A DNA stretch of 5,011 bases from Candidatus Bathyarchaeota archaeon (GTDB lineage Archaea; Thermoproteota; Bathyarchaeia; 40CM-2-53-6), in contig VBBE01000055.1 of assembly GCA_005884605.1 (NCBI GenBank), positions 1 through 5,011 of the forward strand, written 5' to 3'. Below, in pieces: positions 1 to 5,011 of this stretch (the first letter of the stretch is position 1; the number at the start of each line of letters is the position of its first letter). The notes under the pieces were generated by a model. The model was not told the origin of the DNA and did not search any database. It worked only from the letters and a program-made list of their open reading frames with translations. A program made the position numbers and the translations under genes.

Positions 1-1
1 C

Positions 2-1282
2 GCTTACCAAGTCACGGGAAAGGGGCCGATCGACATGGTTTGGGCCCCAGGCACCGTCTCTCACCTCGACATGGCCTGGGAGCGGCCTGCATCAGCCCAG
101 ACCATTGAACGTTTCAGCTCCTTCTGCCGCCTGATCCGGTTCGACAAACGCGGCACTGGGTTGTCGGACCGTCCGCCTGGGGTTTCCACGTTGGAAAAGA
201 TGATCGACGACATAAGAGCGGTCATGGATGACGCAGACAGCAAGGAAGCCGCAATATTCGGATTCTCCGAGGGAGGATCCATGGCTTGTCTCTTCGCAGC
301 CACCTACCCTCAACGGACTAGGGCTCTGATCCTGTGGGGCGTACAAGCCCGCTGGATTAAGACTGACGACTACCCTTGGGGCATGACGAGGGAAGAAAGC
401 GACCGGGAGATCGGCGAACTCGCCGAGAAGGGTGTTACAATCAACTACCTGACCGGCTCCGGCGCGGGAATCCCAAGGAATACTGATCCTGAGCTAATCG
501 ACTTTCTCTTACGACTCTTCCGTGCAGGAGCCAGCCCCACATCTCTCGTCGAACTCGAACGGATGGGTGCCGAAATCGACATTCGCGGAATCCTACCCAC
601 GATAAGCGTACCCACTCTAGTAATGCACAGAACCGGAGATCCTATCGCCGATATTGCCGCCGCCCGAGATCTAGCAAACAGGATTCCAAATGCGAAATTT
701 GTCGAGTTTCCCGGAGATACTCATCTGATGACAGGAGTCGCAGACTCAGTCGCTGCTGAGATACAAGAGTTCGTCACAGGAGTCCGCACGCAGCCACCGT
801 CGAACCGCGTATTGGCCACGATCCTCTTCCTCGACATCGTAGATTCTACAGGCCGTCTTTCGAAGTTGGGAGACGAACGGTGGCGAGAAATCTTAGGGAT
901 GCACAACGACCTAGTCCGCAAACAGCTCGACGAATATCGGGGTAAAGAGATCAAAACAATGGGAGATGGGTGCCTGGCGACATTCGATGGACCCACGCGT
1001 GCGATTCAATGCGCGAGATCAATTCGAGACTCCGCTCACCAGCTCGGGATTGAGGTCCGAGCAGGCATCCACACCGGTGAATGCGAGTTTATGGAAGATG
1101 ATGTGGGAGGCATAGCAGTTCATACAGCGTCGAGGGTGGCTGCGGGGGCCAAAGCGAACGAGGTGCTAGTCTCGAGCACATTGAAGAACCTCGTAGCTGG
1201 CTCCGGGCTCCAATTCGAAGATGCTGGAATGCACTCCCTCAGGGGTGTCCCGGGAAAATGGCGTCTCTACAAGGCCCTATGA
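2..1282 (+). CDS. Alpha/beta-hydrolase fused to class III adenylate cyclase (5' end outside window)
   Basis: This is a two-domain signalling enzyme, numbered here from the first visible codon at position 2. Residues 1 to about 255 are an alpha/beta-hydrolase. They carry the conserved FDKRGTGLSDR segment, a GFSEGGS nucleophile elbow (Ser89), a likely acid Asp213 in HRTGDP and a likely His241 in GDTH. Residues 268-426 are a class III cyclase that would turn ATP into cAMP. Visible are metal Asp278 (FLDIVDST) and Asp322 (MGDG), adenine-selecting Lys318 (EIKTMGDG), Asp367 (DDVGG) and Arg378 (ASR). The usual transition-state Asn is His374. There is an ATG at 35, but the frame is open to the left edge and reads AYQVTGKGPID before it, which matches the family N-terminus, so the start lies upstream. 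The physiological hydrolase substrate is unknown. The protein is probably cytosolic, with no membrane segment visible. A paralogue lies tail to tail downstream. Confidence 0.9.
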   Translation, partial: AYQVTGKGPIDMVWAPGTVSHLDMAWERPASAQTIERFSSFCRLIRFDKRGTGLSDRPPGVSTLEKMIDDIRAVMDDADSKEAAIFGFSEGGSMACLFAATYPQRTRALILWGVQARWIKTDDYPWGMTREESDREIGELAEKGVTINYLTGSGAGIPRNTDPELIDFLLRLFRAGASPTSLVELERMGAEIDIRGILPTISVPTLVMHRTGDPIADIAAARDLANRIPNAKFVEFPGDTHLMTGVADSVAAEIQEFVTGVRTQPPSNRVLATILFLDIVDSTGRLSKLGDERWREILGMHNDLVRKQLDEYRGKEIKTMGDGCLATFDGPTRAIQCARSIRDSAHQLGIEVRAGIHTGECEFMEDDVGGIAVHTASRVAAGAKANEVLVSSTLKNLVAGSGLQFEDAGMHSLRGVPGKWRLYKAL

Positions 1283-1339
1283 TCCACTACTTCCGTATCA
1301 GAAGGATTCTGCCAGTGTCAGCCCGGGCTTGGGATTTGC
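1283..1339. other. Short intergenic gap between convergent hydrolase-cyclase genes
   Basis: Fifty-seven bases separate the two stop codons. The only structure seen is a loopless 10-bp palindrome, AGCCCGGGCT, at 1320-1329. No T-run terminator is obvious on either strand, so read-through producing antisense RNA to either gene is possible. Confidence 0.4.
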
Positions 1340-2669
1340 CTAGGCCGTAGCAGAGTACAAGTGCCAGCGTCCTTTAACACCTTTCAATGCGTGGGCTCCC
1401 TTGTCTTCAAACCGAATGCCTGAGCCTGACACTAGATCTTTGACGGTGCTCGACACTAAGACCTCGTTGCCCCTGGCCGTCCCAGCCACCCTAGAGGCTA
1501 TGTGAACCGCAACGCCCGCGATATCATTCCCAACAAGCTCGCACTCTCCGGTGTGGAGGCCCGCCCTTACCGAGATGCCGAGCTTCTCGACTGCTCCTAC
1601 TATCTCGTGAGCACACCGGACCGCCCTGCCTGGACCGTCAAAGATGGCGACGAAGCCATCGCCAGTCGTCTTGATCTCCCGACCGCGGAATCTGGAAAAC
1701 TCCTTTCGAATCGTATCCTGGTGAGCGAGCAAAAGACTCTTCCATCGACTGTCTCCCAACTGGTTTGCTTTCGCGGTCGAGTCGACGATGTCTGTGAAGA
1801 GTATCGTCGATAGAACGCGGTCGACGTGAGCCGCTGGCCGAACGCCCGTGATGAACTCTTCGATCTCGTCGACGATCGCCTCAGTGTCGCCTGATATCCA
1901 ACTGTGATCGTCGCCAGCCAACTCCACAAACTTTGCTCCAGGAATGTTCTTTGCAAGATAGATGCCATTCCCAATGTTGATGTCCCTGTCGCCTCTCCTG
2001 TGCATCACTAGAGTAGGGACGTGAATAGAAGGCAGAATGTTCCTGATGTCGATGTAGGTGTTCATCTTCGCCAGCGCTACAGCCGCTGCCGGGCTCACGC
2101 TGAGCCTCCCATACGCCGTGAACCATTTCTTGAACGCAACATCATTCGCCCGAGAAGGAGCGAGACTGTCCAGCTCGACGTCACCACCCCATCCCCGTTC
2201 CAGAGAACCTATCCACTCCTCCCTCGACTTCAGAGTCGGAGCCCAGGGATAGTCCTCGGCCCAGATCCGACGAGCAAAGGCACCGTACAGTATGAGATGC
2301 GAGACCTTCTCTGGATATGTTGCTGCGAACAGAGCACTCATAGACCCGCCTTCACTGACGCCTAGAATCGCCGCGCGTCCGATGCCGACAGCATCCATCA
2401 CCGCGCGCACATCATCCATCCGTTGCTCGAGAGTCGGCATCCCGACATCACGGTCCGACAAACCCGTTCCTCTCTTGTCGAACCAGGTTACTCTAGAAAA
2501 CGACCCGAGTCTAGTCAAGAACTGTGCATAGATCGGCTCCTCCCACGCGTATTCTATGTGCGACGCCCAGCCCGGGACAATGACCAGATCCGAATCTCCC
2601 TGCCCGAAAGACCTGGTAGGCGATATGCACATCACCGCTCTTTGCATAACGGGTATCTGGAGGAGACAA
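1340..2669 (-). CDS. Alpha/beta-hydrolase-class III adenylate cyclase fusion, frameshifted near its N-terminus
   Basis: This is a paralogue of the convergent upstream gene; about 60% of cyclase-domain residues match in my hand count. The frame running from 1340 stays open to an ATG at 2743, but the N-terminus it gives is not family-like. In another frame, a TTG at 2669 directly after a stop codon opens SPPDTRYAKSGDVHIAYQVF, the typical family start. Skipping one base at 2606 (minus-strand TTT-C-GGG) joins it to GQGDSDLVIVPGW and gives about 442 residues. In that numbering the nucleophile is Ser105 (GVSEGGS), the likely acid Asp227 and the likely His255. The cyclase has metal Asp293 and Asp337, Lys333, Asp382 and Arg393, with His389 in place of Asn. 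All other catalytic residues are present, so the lesion is recent, a sequencing error, or a recoding site. Without correction, translation from an internal or upstream ATG would spoil only the first strand. Confidence 0.87.
2607..2669 (-). other. Out-of-frame N-terminal segment of the minus-strand hydrolase-cyclase
   Basis: These 21 codons hold the conserved family opening, with SGDVHIAYQV as the most recognisable part. They sit in a different frame from the rest of the gene. An in-frame stop lies immediately upstream of the TTG, so TTG is the first possible start. No Shine-Dalgarno motif precedes it; a CATATG centred about 27 bases upstream would fit leaderless archaeal transcription, but only weakly. 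The junction reads TTT C GGG on the minus strand. Removing one base restores one continuous protein. Confidence 0.8.
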
Positions 2670-2751
2670 TCAGCAGACCGTCCGCGTCGTCCGCATATGA
2701 GCTTAGCTGAAACCCCACAGACAAAAACAACCAGCGGAACCACATAGCTGA

Positions 2752-3096
2752 ATGCCAGACAAGATAGACGCTGACCTGAGTCCGGCTAAGTTTAGAGTGG
2801 TCAGCAGAGAAACCACAGAAACGGTCCTTGCGTTCTTCCTCGACATCAAGGCCGTGCGAGTCTTTCCGGGAAGAAGACCATCAGAGATTCAGGACCTCCT
2901 CTCCGAACCCCCCGCCAGAGAAGCCGCAAGACCCCGTCAAGATAATCAGAGAAGGTAGACGGAAGATAATTACAAACAGACCCTGCTCGGCTCCCCAAGA
3001 TACTTCGGCTTCGTGAACGGATCAGGAACCATGATGAGCATATTTGGAGACGCTATTGCCGCGGCGGCCATCCAAACCCGCAATAATCATCGATAG
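2752..3096 (+). pseudogene. Remnant of group II PLP-dependent (aromatic amino acid/glutamate-type) decarboxylase
   Basis: The piece starts at an ATG and reads MPDKIDADLSPAKF, then a helix rich in ETTETVLAFF and a PSEIQDLLSEP segment. The frame then breaks, most simply in the C6 run at 2908-2913. The next frame gives EKPQDPVKIIREGRRKIITN. Near 2978-2985 it returns to the first frame and gives LGSPRYFGFVNGSG followed by TMMSIFGDAIAAA, then a stop at 3094. Read together, these pieces follow the N-terminal order of group II decarboxylases, which use pyridoxal phosphate to remove the carboxyl group of amino acids. The family is usually around 450-500 residues; only about 110 remain. The PLP-binding lysine and the catalytic core are absent, so no activity is expected. 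It is divergent from the hydrolase-cyclase, with about 80 bases between the starts. Assignment rests on motif recognition; the exact substrate cannot be told. Confidence 0.72.
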
Positions 3097-3129
3097 GGGC
3101 AATCTCTAGGGGCAATCCCTAGGGGCCGT
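3094..3129 (+). repeat. 13-bp tandem repeat, about 2.7 copies
   Basis: The unit TAGGGGCAATCTC (3094-3106) is followed by TAGGGGCAATCCC (3107-3119), one mismatch apart, and a partial third copy TAGGGGCCGT (3120-3129). The copy boundary makes the palindrome CCCTAGGG at 3117-3124. The array starts within the stop codon that ends the decarboxylase remnant, so it may mark the deletion or rearrangement breakpoint. Confidence 0.75.
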
Positions 3130-3396
3130 GAAAGGCTGGTCCCTCTGAGAGGCTGAAACGTTTGCGCAGGAAATACAACGCTAGAAAGAGGTCTAGATCA
3201 GCAAGGTCGTGTTGCCGTGGACCAGGGCGAACAGGACTGGGATGAGCCCCGATGCGGGAAGGGCAAGCTTGAGCCGAAATCATTTACGGTTACTAGACCC
3301 ATTACCATCCAAGAAATCTCAGATGCATTTGCTCTTCGCGGCACAGACTGCCGAAACCGGAATCGCCCGGGGGGAGAGGACCTGGTCCCAGCCTGT
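3097..3396. other. Intergenic stretch with no supported gene
   Basis: Apart from the tandem repeat at its left end, I find no recognisable protein, tRNA or other RNA gene on either strand. Two small inverted repeats are visible, CCTCT-G-AGAGG at 3142-3152 and CTAGA-6 nt-TCTAG at 3181-3196; neither has the T-run of a terminator. A plus-strand frame is open from about 3156 to 3414 (ATG at 3217) but shows no known motif and overlaps the end of the PIN gene. The stretch may be eroded decarboxylase sequence or inserted non-coding DNA. Confidence 0.5.
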
Positions 3397-3723
3397 TTAG
3401 AGTCTCTGCAGTAGTTCTTGTTCGGATAGGGCTGTGAGGCGAGGTATTGGTTGGTAGTGTTTCTTGTTCTGGGTTGCGACGGCGTAGGTTTCTTGGAGCG
3501 CTGTGGCTCCGACCAGGAGGTCTCGGATCTCGATCCCTCTCCCAGCCTTCTCTAGACCGGAGAGTATCTTTGCCACAAGCAGAGACGCTTCTTCAGTAAA
3601 GGAGAGTATTCTGAGGGTCGAGCTGAGACCCTTAACACCGGTAAGGCTCGTCTTAGCCTCCCTATACTTGAAAGCTCCAAGAAACAGTTCGAACAGGTTC
3701 ACGACCGTCGTCGCAAGCTCCAC
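3397..3723 (-). CDS. PIN-domain (VapC-like) protein, probably N-terminally truncated
   Basis: PIN domains are Mg-dependent RNases, often the toxin of VapBC pairs, which cut tRNA or rRNA. This 108-residue ORF starts at GTG 3723. It has the family segment ELATTVVNLFELFLGAFK, with the second acidic residue as the Glu in NLFEL. It also has EIRDLLVGATAL, with the third acid as Asp, and a C-terminal ATQNKKHYQPIPRL segment like the usual TRN-x-x-HF-x-xIPGL ending. The first strand with the invariant Asp (DT or DS) is missing. The same frame stays open upstream to a stop at 3814-3816 and reads SIYIRIFQHIEKSTRL, a plausible first strand and helix, but offers no ATG, GTG or TTG. The catalytic site is therefore incomplete and the gene is probably dead or mis-sequenced at its 5' end. 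No antitoxin gene lies beside it; the upstream side is taken by the divergent propeller gene. Confidence 0.72.
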   Translation of the reverse strand: MELATTVVNLFELFLGAFKYREAKTSLTGVKGLSSTLRILSFTEEASLLVAKILSGLEKAGRGIEIRDLLVGATALQETYAVATQNKKHYQPIPRLTALSEQELLQRL

Positions 3724-3813
3724 CGTACCTTCCAGTCTTGGGGCTAAACTCGAGAATAATCCGGTGAGCCTCGTGGATTTTTCTATATGTTGAAATATCC
3801 TGATGTAGATGCT
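3724..3813 (-). pseudogene. In-frame 5' remnant of the PIN-domain gene
   Basis: Thirty sense codons directly precede the GTG at 3723 in the same frame. Their translation, SIYIRIFQHIEKSTRL then TGLFSSLAPRLEGT, has the length and helix pattern expected between the first catalytic Asp of a PIN domain and the ELATT strand. A TAG at 3814-3816 occupies roughly where the invariant Asp-Thr/Ser should be. A GTT GAT AGT (Val-Asp-Ser) lies nearby in a different frame at 3825-3833, so a small frameshifting indel may have separated the start and the Asp from the rest. Confidence 0.45.
3776..3790 (+). promoter_or_regulatory. Candidate archaeal TATA box for the propeller gene
   Basis: The sequence GATTTTTCTATATGT is the most A/T-rich block upstream of the ATG at 3844. 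A box centred near 3785 would place transcription start near 3810-3815 and leave a leader of roughly 30 bases. A second candidate, CTATGATA at 3814-3821, would instead give leaderless transcription. The only purine-rich motif before the start, GGGAG at 3837-3841, ends two bases from the ATG, too close for a standard ribosome binding site. Confidence 0.3.
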
Positions 3814-3843
3814 CTATGATACTCACTATCAACGGCGGGAGCT

Positions 3844-5011
3844 ATGGTTTCGAGGATAATTCTTCTGTTCACGCTAGGACTCATGGCATCGATGACGCTA
3901 CCTGCCACAGCGACTCCACATTCTCAAGTCAAGCCTAGGGAATTCAACTCGGATAACATCACTCCAGCCTCATCGAGTATCCTCGTTCTGAATACCACTG
4001 GAGCTTCAATCTTGTCTGCGATAGTCGATTCCGGAGCCGGCTACGCCTACTTCGGAACCTCAGCCACCCCAGCACAGGTCTTCAAGGTCCGACTGTCAGA
4101 CTTTACAAACGTTGCCAACCTGACCCTTGGAGGGAGCGCAAACGCCGCACTCGCCGCATCCGCTGCAATCCTCGACCCTATTCACGAGATCGCCTACTTC
4201 GGAACGCTCAACGGCCAGATCGTAAAAGTCGACCTCTCAACCTTCACCAACGTTACTGTTGTGCACCCGGGGCTGGGTGGAATAACAGCCGGCATGATCG
4301 ACCCCGCGGCCGGCTTCGGCTACTTTGGAACAAGCACAGGAAACATTCTCAAGATGCGACTTTCTGACCTGACACTCAACCAGACGCTCACTCCGACCCC
4401 GTCAAACACGACTATCACCCTCGCCCCATCACACAGCATCGACTCCGCCGTCATCGACCCGGCCAACGGCTACGCCTACTTCGGGGATTCCGGATGCAGC
4501 CTAAACATCTTCTGCACTCCTTCTCCGAACGTAGTGGTCAAGGTAAGACTCTCAGACTTCTCAATTGTCTCTGAACTCGACGCGGCCGAGGACAGCCTTA
4601 CATCCGCCGGAATAGACACTTCAGGCGGATACATCTATTTCGGCGGCGCCAACCTTGCTGGCAGCCAGATTGTCAGATTCTCACTCACCGACCTTTCCAA
4701 GAAACAAGTCTTAGCCCCTGCGCCTGCAGGCGTTGCCAGCAACTTCGTTCTCGATCCTTCGCGAGGAATTGGCTACACCATTGCAGGAGGATCGCTCGCG
4801 CCATTCCGACTCTCCGACTTCAACCAGATCGCCGAAGAGTATCTCCAAAACAATATCTTCAACACAAGACTCGGCGTACTCGATCCTGCCACAGGCTACA
4901 GCTACTTCGCCGCGTCAACATTCCAGTTTCCACTTGGTCAACAAGGCATTATAATCAGAATACCACCGTCCACGCTTCCTTCAAACGATTTCAGCTTGGA
5001 AGCCAGCCCGT
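3844..5011 (+). CDS. Secreted seven-repeat beta-propeller protein (3' end outside window)
   Basis: The frame opens at ATG 3844 and is unbroken to the window edge, giving 389 residues. Residues 1-23 look like a Sec signal peptide: Arg4, a hydrophobic core, then PATA before a likely cut after Ala23. Later Met codons (14 and 17) would destroy it. From about residue 57, seven repeats of 42-53 residues follow, each with a DP/DS-x-x-GYAYFGT-like strand and most with a KVRLSDF-like strand. They start near 57, 106, 149, 200, 253, 299 and 342. This is the pattern of YVTN/NHL-type beta-propellers, which usually act as binding or structural surface proteins rather than enzymes. Six N-x-T sequons (Asn38, 50, 92, 136, 179, 188) suit N-glycosylation outside the cell. 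The only two cysteines, 218 and 224, lie in an insertion of repeat 4 and could form a disulfide. Any membrane anchor would lie past the edge. The ligand is unknown. Confidence 0.87.
   Translation, partial: MVSRIILLFTLGLMASMTLPATATPHSQVKPREFNSDNITPASSSILVLNTTGASILSAIVDSGAGYAYFGTSATPAQVFKVRLSDFTNVANLTLGGSANAALAASAAILDPIHEIAYFGTLNGQIVKVDLSTFTNVTVVHPGLGGITAGMIDPAAGFGYFGTSTGNILKMRLSDLTLNQTLTPTPSNTTITLAPSHSIDSAVIDPANGYAYFGDSGCSLNIFCTPSPNVVVKVRLSDFSIVSELDAAEDSLTSAGIDTSGGYIYFGGANLAGSQIVRFSLTDLSKKQVLAPAPAGVASNFVLDPSRGIGYTIAGGSLAPFRLSDFNQIAEEYLQNNIFNTRLGVLDPATGYSYFAASTFQFPLGQQGIIIRIPPSTLPSNDFSLEASP

Noticed and set aside
1320..1329. AGCCCGGGCT palindrome as a bidirectional terminator
   Set aside because: It has no loop and no flanking T-run on either strand, so it does not resemble a terminator.
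1502..1813. Plus-strand open frames antisense to the second hydrolase-cyclase
   Set aside because: These are shadows of a conserved coding gene on the other strand, with no family features of their own.
2670..2743. Extension of the second hydrolase-cyclase to an ATG at 2743 with a hydrophobic MVPLVVFVCG start
   Set aside because: It looks like a signal peptide, but the conserved family N-terminus lies in another frame over 2607-2669, so the extension is out-of-frame chance sequence.
2704..2752. 8-bp direct repeat TAGCTGAA at 2704-2711 and 2745-2752 between the divergent starts
   Set aside because: It is short and could occur by chance; there is no dyad or regulator gene nearby to support an operator.
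3094..3129. Start of a CRISPR array
   Set aside because: The units are 13 bp and directly adjacent without spacers; this is a simple tandem repeat.
3156..3414. Plus-strand open frame (ATG at 3217) between the repeat and the PIN gene
   Set aside because: There is no recognisable motif, no start signal, and it runs into the antisense of the PIN gene end; 86 codons open by chance is plausible at this G+C.
3655..3835. Minus-strand frame from a TTG near 3831 reading IVSIIEHLHQDISTYRK, a possible antitoxin overlapping the PIN gene
   Set aside because: It looks protein-like, but has no antitoxin motif, ends inside the PIN frame in low-quality sequence, and the competing frame fits PIN length better.

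Overview
The window reads as chromosomal DNA of moderate G+C (a bit over 50% by eye), probably from an archaeon. A Nitrososphaeria/Thaumarchaeota-like or related soil lineage is my best guess, held with moderate to low confidence. The clues are the secreted beta-propeller rich in N-x-T sequons, the lack of convincing Shine-Dalgarno sites before most starts, A/T-rich TATA-like boxes, free use of AGA/AGG and ATA codons, and a PIN-domain gene. The two hydrolase-cyclase fusions belong to a family known mainly from bacteria such as mycobacteria and Bradyrhizobium, so a bacterial host cannot be excluded.

Layout. (1) Positions 2-1282, plus strand: the 3' part of an alpha/beta-hydrolase fused to a class III nucleotide cyclase; its true start lies left of the window. 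(2) Positions 1340-2669, minus strand: a second, paralogous hydrolase-cyclase, tail to tail with the first across 57 bases. Its conserved N-terminus lies in another reading frame, so the gene carries a one-base frameshift at about 2606. (3) Positions 2752-3096, plus strand: a broken N-terminal remnant of a group II PLP-dependent decarboxylase, with two opposite frameshifts and an abrupt end at a 13-bp tandem repeat. (4) Positions 3097-3396: no supported gene. (5) Positions 3397-3723, minus strand: a PIN-domain (VapC-like) ORF that has lost its first catalytic Asp; family-like sequence continues in frame to 3813 but without a start codon. (6) Positions 3844-5011, plus strand, running off the right edge: a secreted seven-repeat beta-propeller protein.

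The hydrolase-cyclases look like signalling enzymes that would make cAMP, with the hydrolase domain as sensor or companion enzyme. The propeller looks like an exported, glycosylated cell-surface protein. Between them, about 2.6 to 3.8 kb, lies a stretch where three consecutive genes carry lesions. That is either a decay zone or partly sequencing error. I see no CRISPR array, tRNA, rRNA, transposase or coherent new defence system. The most useful results are the three lesions, because a plain ORF call would give wrong N-termini or miss the gene.
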